In this document: piece after piece, positions 1 to 9,038 of the stretch
Position numbering within the stretch: position 1 is the stretch's first letter
Layout: each line of letters begins with the position of its first letter
NCBI GenBank assembly: GCA_026724425.1
Contig: JAIUCV010000090.1
Span: forward strand, 744,001-808,000
Reading direction: 5' to 3'
Source of the DNA: Erythrophleum ivorense
Lineage: Eukaryota > Streptophyta > Magnoliopsida > Fabales > Fabaceae
DNA length: 64,000 nucleotides
Made by a program: the position numbers and the translations under genes
The notes under the pieces: model-generated
Databases searched by the model: none
What the model was told of the DNA's origin: nothing
Seen by the model: only the letters and a program-made list of their open reading frames with translations

Positions 1-625
1 AATTTATTTTTACAGTAATTGGCATGTGTAATGAATGTGTTTGACGTTTCCCTATGAATGCATTTGACAACAAATGTGTGAAAAATTAGTATGTTTACCT
101 AAATAAACATTTTTGATATAAAGGTCAATCGATGTCTTTATATTTCGTAAAAATAAAGGAATCAAATATTGTGTGTGTATACGTATTTTACATTTGTATG
201 AATTTATCACAACGACATCTCGTTGCTTTTCTTTGGCTACGCACAAATTTATAAATCATAATATATTCTTGAATTAATTAGTTCGATGTATGTTTATTAA
301 AAATATTTACGGAATAAAGCACAATATTTAAAGTTCTTTGTTCAAAAGACCACGTACCTTATAATATATATAGATAAAAACGAAATTTATGAGTTGGATG
401 TAAGATACGAAATGAAGTTCTTAAAATGAATATGTTTATATTTAAAATTTTAATAAATACACTCTATCTTTTTTTTTAAATGATAGTCTGAACGCTTTTG
501 TTTTGACATAGGTTTAACAATCTTGGAGCAAATTTTTTCCTTTAGGTATAAAAGAGTTTATCATTTTGAATATATTTATGTCTTTCCGCATATACGATTT
601 TGATTTTCCATAAAAACTTTACATC
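1..625 (+). repeat. 3' flank of an upstream defensin-like tandem unit (unit 0)
   Basis: This AT-rich stretch is nearly identical to the sequence following the defensin-like genes at 9497-10175 and 11152-11298, so it is the downstream spacer of a further copy whose coding part lies left of the window. Compared with unit 1 it lacks about 54 bp near its right end. No coding potential is seen. It stops at the ACTAC target duplication (626-630) of element A. Confidence 0.85.
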
Positions 626-823
626 ACTACTGTAACATCCGCGAACCAGAAAGTTGTGTTAGAGTTGGTATCGGACGACAATGGGGATTCGGGAGTCGAT
701 TACATATGCTCTTTGAGGTGCGAATCGAGGATTGACTGTACATGTTCTTGTTTGATTGTTGTACAGTTGGTCTAAGGTTCATTTATCTCGAAGAAAATGT
801 GTGAAAAAGCTTCTGAATGCTTA

Positions 824-1466
824 GTGTCGATCGACACCAAAGGGTGTGTCGATCGACACCGGTTTGAGAAATCAATTCCGGTTTAAGTCGATTGCGCGTT
901 CGATTGTGGTTTGAGTTGGTTTGGTCGATGGGTGTCGACCGACACCAAGAAAGGGTGTCGATCGACACCGGTTATTGGAAAATCGACCGGTTCGATTCAA
1001 GTCGGCTGGTTTTGTCTGGTTTAGGGCGTGAAAACCCTATTTCTCGAATAAAAAGCTCGTGGCCGCGTGGAGAAGTCACTTTTTCGAGAAAAGCAAGTTC
1101 CAGAGGTGATTTTGAGAGTTTGGAGGAGTTTTGTGGAGTTTCTGAGGCTTGTGGTTGTTGTTCTTCTCCTTTTCCTTCCTTCTAATCCCTTTTCAAGGTG
1201 AGTGCGTTACTGTTGGTCCGTTAATCGTTAGAGATTGTGTGATTTCGGATTTGTGATGTGTTCTTGAGATTGTTTATGCTGGAATTCGTGTGTTGATAGT
1301 ATTGGGGCGTTGAAAACCCTTAGATTATGTGTTTTGCGATTTGCTATGCGATTTTCGTTGCTGTTGGTGTCTGGGCGTCGAGTTGGTGTCGACCGACACT
1401 CGATGAGTGTCGATCGACACTCAGAAGGCTGGCGTCGATCGACACCATAGAGGTGTCGGTCGACAC
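824..1466. repeat. Paired palindrome array in LTR (8 motifs)
   Basis: Eight copies of GTGTCGNNCGACAC or one-mismatch variants start at 824, 846, 932, 955, 1386, 1407, 1432 and 1453. They form four pairs with start-to-start distances of 22, 23, 21 and 21 bp, about two turns of the helix. The central dinucleotide varies (AT, AC, GT) while the arms are kept. They fall in two clusters, one upstream of and one inside the presumed leader intron. Function is unknown. Confidence 0.85.
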
Positions 1467-1475
1467 CGACCTGGG

Positions 1476-1503
1476 TGTCAGGAAACGTGGGTGTTTCCTG
1501 ACA
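1476..1503. repeat. 11-bp perfect inverted repeat in LTR
   Basis: The arms TGTCAGGAAAC and GTTTCCTGACA are separated by six bases. The same structure recurs at 8037-8064, 38879-38906 and 56933-56960. In E one base of one arm is lost, and the copy in the 3' LTR of G has a changed loop. Confidence 0.85.
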
Positions 1504-1614
1504 GGGAAGGTTTTTATTGTTGTTTATTGTTGAGCATGGTTATTGTTGTTGATTATTGTAATGTATTGTCTAGTGTTTAACGTAATTGGCCTGTAGGCAG
1601 GATGATCCACTCAC

Positions 1615-1636
1615 TAAGTATTTATGATAATACTTA
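1615..1636. repeat. Conserved 8-bp-stem hairpin near LTR intron acceptor
   Basis: The stem TAAGTATT/AATACTTA encloses the loop TATGAT, about 30 nt before the leader-intron acceptor. In other subfamilies the stem is TGAGTATT/AATACTCA, a compensatory A-T to G-C change (2663-2684, 47966-47987, 22651-22672). Further A-T versions are at 12817-12838, 39018-39039 and 62646-62667. Confidence 0.8.
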
Positions 1637-1678
1637 CGCATCTCTATTCCAATGTGATGCAGGTAACTGCAATGTTCT

Positions 1679-3019
1679 TGTAACATCCGTGAACGTGAAA
1701 TGCTGTTTTAGAGGTGGTGTCGGACGACACCAAGTGATCGGGAGTAGTTGCATATGCTCTATACGGTGTGAATCTCGGGTTGGCTGTGCATGTTCTTGTT
1801 TGATTGTTGTGCAGTCGGTCTAAAGGTTCAAGCATTGTGTAGAAAATGTGTAAAACGACTTCTGATTGGTTGGTGTCGAGCGACACCAGGAGGGTGTCGA
1901 TCGACACCGGTTTATGAATCAATTTCCGGTTTAGATCGATTGTGTTCGGTTTTGTGGAGTTGGTCGAGTGGTGTAGACCGACACCAGGGAGGGTGTCGCT
2001 CGACACCGGCTATTGGAAATTCGACTGGTTTGATTTGAGTTGATTTCGGTTTGGGCTGGTTTTGGGCAAGGAAGCCCTAGCTCGCGTTTTTAAGCGAAGG
2101 AAGTCGCTTTTTGGCACAATTTTCGAGGCAGAGACTTTTCCAGAGAGTTGGGAGGCGATTTTTAGGAGTTTTGGAGTTTGGAGGATTGATCTGAGGCTTG
2201 GTGGTTGCTGTTCATCTTTCCCCTTTGTTTCTAATCCGTTTCAAGGTGAGTGCGAGACCGTAGGTCCGTGAATCACTGGAGATTTGTTGTGTTGTTGCTA
2301 TTTCGAGTTGTTCTTGTGTTGTTCTTGAGTTATTTGAGTTATTGATCGATTATGGGGGTTGAATCCCATTGATTTGGATGTTTTTATACTTGTTTCGCTT
2401 TGCTTCGTCGCTGTTGGTTTCTGGGTTTCGGGAGGGTGTCGAGCGACACCTTTTGGTGTCGGTCGACACCAAGGATGCTAGTGTCGAGCGACACACTTTG
2501 TGTGTCGAGCGACACGGTGGGGTGTCGATCGACACTACTGTTGTTATGCGAGTTTCGTTGCTGTTGTTTACTGCTGATGGTTATTGTTTATGGATATTGT
2601 TGATATTGTTGTATTGTCTTGTGGTTGGCGTAATTGGCCTGTAGACGGAATGACCGTCTCACTGAGTATTTATGATAATACTCACGCATCTCTTTCGTAA
2701 TGTGATGCAGGTAACAGGAATGTGTGACCGCGGGATCGAGGCTGAAGAGGGGGATGATAGGGTTATTGGTTTTTGTTGGTTTATTGGTTATTGTTTTATT
2801 ATTTGAATTGGTAGCTAACCTGGTGTTTAGGTTGCTAGAGTTATTTATTATTCTGGAGTTGAGTATATTGTTTATTGGATTATTGGTTATTCATTGGTTA
2901 TTTAATTGGTTATTGATATTGAGATATTTGTCGTTGAATTGAATTGATAATTTAATTATTTATTTGAAGACTTCCGCTGAGTATTGATTTAAATAAAAAA
3001 AAAAAGTTTGGTTGTTTCA
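1679..3019 (+). repeat. LTR of type b element inside element A
   Basis: It starts TGTAACATCC and ends GTTGTTTCA directly before a primer-binding site, so it is a complete 5' LTR of 1341 bp. It differs clearly from the type a LTR on its left but keeps the leader-intron signals (2245-2710), a G-C version of the hairpin (2663-2684) and an A-rich run before its end. There is no target duplication around it, because its partner side has been deleted. Confidence 0.8.
1873..2535. repeat. Paired palindrome array, type b LTR (9 motifs)
   Basis: Motifs start at 1873, 1894, 1971, 1993, 2436, 2456, 2481, 2502 and 2522. Spacing within runs is 20-22 bp, as in the type a LTR, although the surrounding bases differ. 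Central dinucleotides include AG, AT, AC and GT. Confidence 0.8.
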
Positions 3020-3022
3020 TTT

Positions 3023-3034
3023 TGGTATCAGAGC
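3023..3034 (+). other. Primer-binding site, tRNA-Met type
   Basis: TGGTATCAGAGC lies three bases after the LTR end and is complementary to the 3' end of plant initiator tRNA-Met, the usual primer of plant gypsy and copia elements. Identical sites follow the 5' LTRs of C (24847-24858) and H (39407-39418). Confidence 0.9.
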
Positions 3035-3225
3035 GTATACGGTTTTAGGACTGTTAGATTGGGTGAATTGAGACAATGTGTTTAAATTGATTATGGTGGT
3101 TAGTCAGTTTAGTAGTCTAGTATCATCCCCTTCGGCCTTCGAGAGATTCCGCGGTAAGTGTATTTTTTGGTTTTGTTTTGAGTTGGTCCAGTTGCTTATT
3201 TTCTGTGCCTTGGTAGTGCAGCAAG

Positions 3226-4698
3226 ATGGACGCAGGTGCTAGAGGTCGTGGTGCGAGAGGGCGCGGTAGAGCCCGTGGGGGCAGAGCGGTTGGCCGTGGT
3301 GGCCGAGCTGCGGGCCGTGGAGGTCGGGGTCGTGGGCGTGGTTTACCAGAGGCTTCAGCGGAGAGTGCAGTGCCTAGTGTGGCGGCGGCGTCAGTGACAC
3401 AGTCAGTGGCGGGTGATGCCAGTTTGGGTGCCGGTGGTGGCGCAGGAGCTGGGGCGGCTCAGGGTGGGGGCGCGGCTCTAGCCCAGGGTGATTTGATAGT
3501 GGGGCTACTGACGCAGCTTTTGGCACGTCTTCCGCAGGCGGTTCCACAGCAGGCTCCGGGTGTACCTCCAGTGGCCGGAGCACAGGTGGGTGCTGGTTTT
3601 GTTGGGCAGCATGAGGCTGCGGGTTTTGTAGGGCAGCATGGGGCTGCGGGTTTTGTTGGACAGCATGGCGCTGCGGGGTTTGGGCTTCCGTCTTATCTAG
3701 AGATGATGAGGGAGATGCAGAGAATTGGGACACCGTTCTTTGAGGGGGGGGGGAGTGAGCCCGAGCAGGCCGACGAGTGGCGGCAGAGACTGGAGCGGAA
3801 CTTTGGTTCTGTCAGGTGTCCAGAGGAGTATCGGGTTGAGCTAGCGGCGCATTACCTTAGTGGAGATGCGCATTTGTGGTGGAGATCTGTTGTGACTCGG
3901 AGGGCTATGTGGACTTGGGGCGAATTCCTAGCGGAGTTCAACGCCAAGTATTTTCCTCAGGAGGCTCGAGACAGATTCCAGATGAGGTTCGTGGCATTGA
4001 CTCAGGGTGAGCGGTCAGTGCGGGAGTATGATGCGGAGTTCGGCAGACTCGTAGTGCATACGGGTTTTGGTTTTGAGGGCGAGCGGGCCTTGATGATGAG
4101 GTTTCTACAGGGTCTTCGGTCGAGTATCCGGACTCAGTGCAGAGGTGGTATGTACACCACGAGAGCGGAGTTAGTGGAGCTGGCGGCTTCCATTGAGGAG
4201 GACCTTCGTGAGCAGGTTGGTCCGGCAGCGTTACCAGCTGCAGTTGCTCCTGCTACCCGGCAGAGGGGCCAGCAGCAGCGCGAGAGAGTCGAGTCTGGTT
4301 CTGACAAGGGCGACAAGTCCGCGCAGGGTCAGAAGAGGAGAGCAGACGAGGTGTCTGTTAGTAGCTTGAGCAGCAAGGGTGGTTGCTATGGTTGCAGGAG
4401 CATGGAGCATAGAGTCGCTAGTTGCCCCAAGAGGGCGGCATCCAGAGAGTCTACGGTGTGTTTCCACTGTAGGGAGCCAGGGCATATCAGGCCGATGTGT
4501 CCCCAGTTGCGGCAGATGTCAGTGGCGGCGGTTCAGCCTTTGGCGATTCAGTCAGCGGATCAGATCGCAGCGTTGCAGCAGTTAGATCAGACAGGGGGAG
4601 TGGCGCGTGTGTACACGTCGACGACAGAGTTGGGCCAGACGAGTCGTTCAGGCCATACCACAGGTAGAATCTCTTACTCAGACTTTGTAAATTCTTAG
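3226..4698 (+). CDS. gag: Gag polyprotein, type b chromovirus
   Basis: This 490-residue open Gag would form the virus-like particle and bind element RNA. Residues 3-45 are an Arg/Gly-rich tract; residues about 120-150 hold three near-identical copies of a unit around GFVGQH; the capsid region follows, with the FLAEFNAKYFPQEARDR segment. Two CCHC zinc knuckles (C-x2-C-x4-H-x4-C) lie near the C-terminus. It ends at TAG inside the sequence that corresponds to the gag-pol intron of E. A possible leader intron (3154-3221, donor GCG/GTAAGT, acceptor TGCAG) lies just before the ATG. It is intact, but its pol has been deleted, so any activity would be Gag only. The subfamily differs from E, C and H. 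Confidence 0.85.
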   Translation: MDAGARGRGARGRGRARGGRAVGRGGRAAGRGGRGRGRGLPEASAESAVPSVAAASVTQSVAGDASLGAGGGAGAGAAQGGGAALAQGDLIVGLLTQLLARLPQAVPQQAPGVPPVAGAQVGAGFVGQHEAAGFVGQHGAAGFVGQHGAAGFGLPSYLEMMREMQRIGTPFFEGGGSEPEQADEWRQRLERNFGSVRCPEEYRVELAAHYLSGDAHLWWRSVVTRRAMWTWGEFLAEFNAKYFPQEARDRFQMRFVALTQGERSVREYDAEFGRLVVHTGFGFEGERALMMRFLQGLRSSIRTQCRGGMYTTRAELVELAASIEEDLREQVGPAALPAAVAPATRQRGQQQRERVESGSDKGDKSAQGQKRRADEVSVSSLSSKGGCYGCRSMEHRVASCPKRAASRESTVCFHCREPGHIRPMCPQLRQMSVAAVQPLAIQSADQIAALQQLDQTGGVARVYTSTTELGQTSRSGHTTGRISYSDFVNS

Positions 4699-4734
4699 TA
4701 GTAGAATTTTAGTGTTTTTGCTGGTATCCAGAGC

Positions 4735-5072
4735 AGTTTCAGGTCGAGTTGGCAGTGCACTACCTTGGAGGTGATGCACATTTGTGGTGGAGGTCTGTTA
4801 GGACCAGGAGAGAGGTTTGGACTTGGGTTGACTTCGTCGAGGAGTTCAACCACAAGTTTTTCCCTCAAGAGGCTCGTGACAGACTGCAGTTAAGGTTCTT
4901 GGACTTGACGCAGGGTGAGAGGTCTGTTCGAGAGTATGATGCAGAGTTCTGCAGGTTGGTGGTTCATTCGGGTGGTGAGCTGATTAGTGAGCGGGGATTG
5001 ACGTCGCGGTTTCTTCAGGGACTTCGGAGGAACATCAGGACTCAGTGCAGAGGTGGTATGTACCACACTAGG
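4735..5072 (+). pseudogene. gag: Gag fragment, type a, capsid part only
   Basis: This encodes the central capsid segment (Q-F-Q-V-E-L-A to the CRGGMYHTRA region) and matches the Gag of E, C and H closely. It lacks the N-terminus and both zinc knuckles. It begins abruptly about 36 bp after the stop of the type b gag and is cut at 5072, where the sequence jumps to the end of RNase H. It is therefore the remnant of a second gag left by two deletions. Confidence 0.85.
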
Positions 5073-6651
5073 GCAAGGCCAATTTGGTGGCAGATGCTTT
5101 GAGTCGACGGAGGGTTGATTCAGATAGAGAGCGTGGTGTTGAGGCTTTAGTCAGCGAGATTAGTACATTGCGTCTTTGTGCTATTTCAGAGGAGCCTTTG
5201 GGTTAAGAGGCAGCTGATCAGGCAGACTTACTCAGTAGGATCAGAGTGGCTCAGCAGAGTGATCAGGGTTTGATCGATGCTTCGCAGGTGTCTGGTTCTG
5301 AGTATCAGGTCTCTTCGAATGGGACTATCTTAGTTCGTGGGCGAGTTTGTGTGCCCAAGGAGAGTTGAGACAGGAGGTTTTGAGAGAGGCTCATTCGAGC
5401 AAGTTTTCGATTCATCCGGGTGCGACCAAGATGTACCGTGACCTCAAACGGTATTATCATTGGGTTGGGATGAAGAGAGATGTGGCAGATTGGGTTGCGA
5501 GGTGCAACACTTGTTCTTTGGTCAAGGCAGAGCATCAGGTGCCTAGTGGTCTTTTGCAGAGTTTACCCATTCCAGAGTGGAAGTGGGATATGATCACTAT
5601 GGATTTTGTTGTGGGATTGCCTATCTCACGGACTTTCGATGCTATATGGGTCATTGTGGATCGCTTGACCAAGTCAGCACATTTCTTGGCTATTAAGAAG
5701 ACAGACGGAGCGGCTGTCTTGGCTAGGAAGTTTGTGCGAGAGATTGTGAGGCTGCATGGAGTGCCAGCCAGTATTGTGTCGGATAGAGATCCGAGGTTTG
5801 CTTCAGAGTTTTGGAGGGCATTTCAGACTGAGATGGGCACTAAGGTGCATATGAGTACAGCGTATCATCCGCAGACAGATGGGCAGTCAGAGAGGACTAT
5901 TCAGACTTTGGAGGATCTGTTGAGGATGTGTGTACTGGATTGGGGTGGTCATTGGGCTGATCATCTGTGTTTGGCAGAGTTTGCCTATAACAACAGTTTT
6001 CAGTCTAGTATTGGCATGGCTCCTTATGAGGCTTTGTATGGGAGGCCATGTAGGACACCCTTATGCTGGACCCAAGTGGGGGAGCGCATCATGTTGGGAG
6101 CTACTTTTGTTCAGGAGACGACGGAGAAGATCCGGGTCTTGAGGTTGAACATGAAGGAGGCTCAGGATAGACAGAGGAGTTACGCAGATAGACGACGACG
6201 TGAGCTTGAGTTTCAGGTGGGAGATAGAGTGTATCTCAAGATGGCTATGTTGAGGGGCCCTAACAGGTCCATAGCAGAGAACAAGCTCAGTCCGCGTTTT
6301 ATGGGTCCGTTTCCAGTGGTGGAGCGAGTTGGGCCAGTGGCTTATCGGTTGGAGTTGCCACCGATTATGAGCGCCTTTCACAAGGTGTTTCATGTTTCTA
6401 TGTTGAGGAGGTGTTTGCATCCTTCAGAGGAGTTAGTGGTTGAGATTCCAGAGGATCTTCAGCCAGATATGACAGTTCCGGCGGTTGCTGTGAGGATTCT
6501 TGAGAGGAGAGTCAAGGTTCTGCGGAACAAGAGAGTGCCATTGTTGAGAGTCTTGTGGGACTGTCGTGGCACAGAGGAGCAGACTTGGGAGCCAGAGGCA
6601 AAGATGAAGCTGAAGTTCGGAAAGTGGTTCGACAAGCAGGCTGTGGAGTGA
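5073..6651 (+). pseudogene. pol: Pol tail: RNase H end, integrase, chromodomain-like end
   Basis: The fragment enters at the GKANLVADALSRR block that closes RNase H and runs to the end of pol. The linker has a TAA stop (near 5202) and a short deletion near 5360. From 5347 the frame is open for 434 codons. The integrase zinc domain (HHCC) and the DDE core are present (TMDF, VSDRD, QSERT), followed by a chromodomain-like tail with the E-E-Q-T-W-E-P motif. Protease and reverse transcriptase are missing. No start codon with a plausible role is seen; this is a relic. Confidence 0.85.
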
Positions 6652-7190
6652 GCTTCTTCATCTTTGTGGTTCTAGTCTTGCTTTTGGTTAGGTTGATGTT
6701 GGTTTTGGTTATATGTATTTTCGTTTTGTTGTACGATATACATTTTTGGAGTTATATGAGATGAAGTTTTTGCCTCATATTTTGGTTTCGCGTTTGGATG
6801 TTACAAGTTTCTTTGGCCGGTGGGGTCATTGAGAGTTTTTGGTCATATGTTGGTCGTTTTATCTAGAGGCGGTGGGCCTTTAGAGTAGACGGTGGGTCTA
6901 CTTTTGTTGGGACGGTGGGTGCCCGGCAGACTTATATTGGGGGTCGCTACCTCGGTATGAGTTGTTTTCGTGACGGTGGGTCGCGGTTTGGATACTGTGG
7001 CGGTGGGCCGCAGTATGGATATTGTGGCGGTGGGCCGCAATATGGATATCGTGACGGTGGGTTACGGTATTGAGAGTAATAATATCTTGGAAACATGCGT
7101 ATAACATAGCACTGAAAATGTGAGTTTTGAGGTCTTTGAGAGACGTTTGTGTTGGGATTCGAGGACAAATCCAGTTTAGTGGGGGAGAAT
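6652..7190 (+). other. 3' untranslated region and polypurine tract of element A
   Basis: No gene is present. At 6925-7075 there are about five imperfect direct repeats of a unit built on GGTGGG and TATGGATA. The polypurine tract AGTGGGGGAGAA (about 7178-7190) sits directly before the 3' LTR and would prime plus-strand DNA synthesis. Confidence 0.8.
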
Positions 7191-8516
7191 TGTAACATCC
7201 GCAAACCAGAAAGTTGTGTTAGAGTTGGTATCGGACGACATTGGGGATTCGGGAGTCGATTACATATGCTCTTTGAGGTGCGAATCGATGATTGACTGTA
7301 CATGTTCTTGTTTGATTGTTGTACAGTTGGTCTAAGGTTCATTTATCTCGAAGAAAATGTATGAAAAGCTTCTGAATGCTTAGTGTCGATCGACACCAAA
7401 GGGTGTGTCGATCGACACCGGTTTGAGAAATCAATTCCGGTTTAAGTCGATTGCGCGTTCGATTGTGGTTTGAGTTGGTTTGGTCGATGGGTGTCGACCG
7501 ACACCAATGAAGGGTGTCGATCGACACCAATGAAGGGTGTCGATCGACACCGGTTATTGGAAAATCGACCGGTTCGATTCAAGTCGGCTGGTTTTGTCTG
7601 GTTTAGGGTGTGGAAACCCTATTTCTCGAATAAAAAGCTCGTGGCCGCGTGGAGAAGTCACTTTTTCGAGAAAAGCAAGTTCCAGAGGTGATTTTGAGAG
7701 TTTGGAGGAGTTTTGTGGAGTTTATGAGGCTTGTGGTTGTTGTTCTTCTCCTTTTCCTTCCTTCTAATCCCTTTTCAAGGTGAGTGCGTGACTGTAGGTC
7801 CGTTAATCGTTAGAGATTGTGTGATTTCGGATTTGTGATGTGTTCTTGAGATTGTTTATGCTGGAATTCGTGTGTTGATAGTATTGGGGCGTTGAAAACC
7901 CTTAGATTATGTGTTTTGCGATTTGCTATGCGATTTTCGTTGCTGTTGGTGTCTGGGCGTCGAGCTGGTGTCGACCGACACTCGATGAGTGTCGATTGAC
8001 ACTCAGAAGGCTGGCGTCGGTCGACACCGACCTGGGTGTCAGGAAACGTGGGTGTTTCCTGACAGGGAAGGTTTTTATTGTTGTTTATTGTTGAGCATGG
8101 TTATTGTTGTTGATTATTGTGATGTATTGTCTAGTGTTTAACGTAATTGGCCTGTAGGCAGGATGATCCACTCACTAAGTATTTATGATAATACTTACGC
8201 ATCTCTATTCCAATGTGATGCAGGTAGCAGCAATGTTCTTCCGCGGAAAGAGACCGAGAGAAGAGGATGATGAGATTAGGAATTTGATATTGGCTTTATT
8301 GTTGTGGTTGACCAGGAATTCCTGAATCTAGGGTGTTAGACTTTATTTTAATAATGTAGCAAACCTGGTGTTTAGGTTGCTTAGTCTTTATTGGTTTTAT
8401 TGGTTATTGGTTTATTTGTTGAACGATTATTTATGATTTAATATTATTGATTTCTTTCTGAGAACTTCCGCATTGATAATAATTATTTATAAAAAAAAAA
8501 AAGTTTGGTTGTTTCA
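7191..8516 (+). repeat. 3' LTR of element A, type a
   Basis: This complete 1326-bp LTR runs from TGTAACATCC to GTTGTTTCA. Compared with 631-1678 it has one extra palindrome unit in cluster I (motifs at 7491, 7514 and 7537, 23 bp apart) and one unit fewer in cluster II (7968, 7989, 8014), so motif number changes by whole periods. The inverted repeat is at 8037-8064. Confidence 0.9.
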
Positions 8517-8521
8517 ACTAC

Positions 8522-9038
8522 TCATATATATATTGAATTCAGATTTTTGGTTCCTTTAGTAATTTAAAGCTTGGTCGATAAATATGTCAATTGTTTATTC
8601 TCATTTTTTATTTTTCAACATGTAATTAAAAAAACATATACTTATAAAACTGAGTTTGCAATATCATTAAATCAAGTACTATATATGTCTATATATTTAG
8701 GGTTGCCCTTTTGGCTATCTAATATATTTATATTCAAATAATTGTAGTAAAATTAATGATATTTGTACTTTTACTGAGTTCATTAATTACACATTTATAA
8801 ATACTTATTTTTAAAAAATAAATATATTAACTTAAAAGAGAATAGTTTCTCAAACGTTTTGTTGATAACAAATAAAAACATTGATTATATTATTAACCTT
8901 TGTGTAACATAAACAAGAACATATATAAATATGCATTATCTACCTTTAACAACTTTAAAAAAAAAAGTCTTAACGTTTAAGAATAAATAATATAATAAAC
9001 ATTTCTATCTTCAATATTATTTACTTTTTGAAAATAAC
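8522..9038 (+). promoter_or_regulatory. Upstream region of defensin-like gene 1
   Basis: This AT-rich sequence is shared with the regions before genes 2 and 3. It contains TATATAAAT at 8922-8930, 117 bp before the ATG, and GTAAC at 8904-8908. In Arabidopsis GTAAC is the core bound by the synergid factor MYB98, which fits a LURE-like gene; use here is inferred. Confidence 0.5.

Larger units (their letters stand above)
1198..1662 (+). other. Probable 5'-leader intron within LTR (465 nt)
   Basis: The donor is CAAG/GTGAGTGCG at 1198 and the acceptor is GTGATGCAG/GTA ending at 1662. The same pair at the same 465-nt distance occurs in E (19855-20319) and H (38601-39065), and at 466 nt in the type b LTR (2245-2710). 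The donor block is conserved even in the divergent LTRs of I and K. Splicing is inferred, not shown. Confidence 0.6.
631..1678 (+). repeat. 5' LTR of element A, type a, truncated
   Basis: It begins TGTAACATCC and matches the 3' LTR at 7191-8516 closely until the block after the leader-intron acceptor (GATGCAG, 1656-1662), where the type b LTR begins at 1679. It carries eight GTGTCGNNCGACAC motifs, the 11-bp inverted repeat (1476-1503) and the hairpin (1615-1636). Confidence 0.85.
631..8516 (+). mobile_element. Element A: chimeric Ty3/gypsy chromovirus, defective
   Basis: The element starts TGTAACATCC and ends GGTTGTTTCA and is bounded by the 5-bp target duplication ACTAC (626-630, 8517-8521). 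An uninterrupted target site is present in the neighbouring defensin-like spacer near 10175. Inside it is a mosaic: LTR type a (631-1678), LTR type b with primer site and gag of type b (1679 to about 4734), then a gag fragment, pol tail and 3' LTR of type a. The simplest reading is that element b inserted in the 5' LTR of element a and a deletion then joined the gag of b to the gag of a. No complete pol remains, so it cannot act autonomously. Confidence 0.85.

Noticed and set aside
52..246. 64-codon minus-strand frame in the defensin-like spacer
   Set aside because: It is AT-rich spacer sequence, has no recognisable domain, and is not preserved as a frame of that length in the matching spacers.
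824..1466. Palindromic repeats as a CRISPR array
   Set aside because: This is plant nuclear DNA; spacers are 6-10 bp and the repeats vary, so it does not fit.
783..2535. Short open frames with repeated S-I-D-T, R-S-T and D-R-H words in LTRs
   Set aside because: They arise from translating the GTGTCGATCGACAC palindromes, appear on both strands and have no conserved start or domain.
3023..3034. tRNA gene fragment
   Set aside because: Only the 12-base primer site complementary to the tRNA 3' end is present; no cloverleaf sequence is seen.
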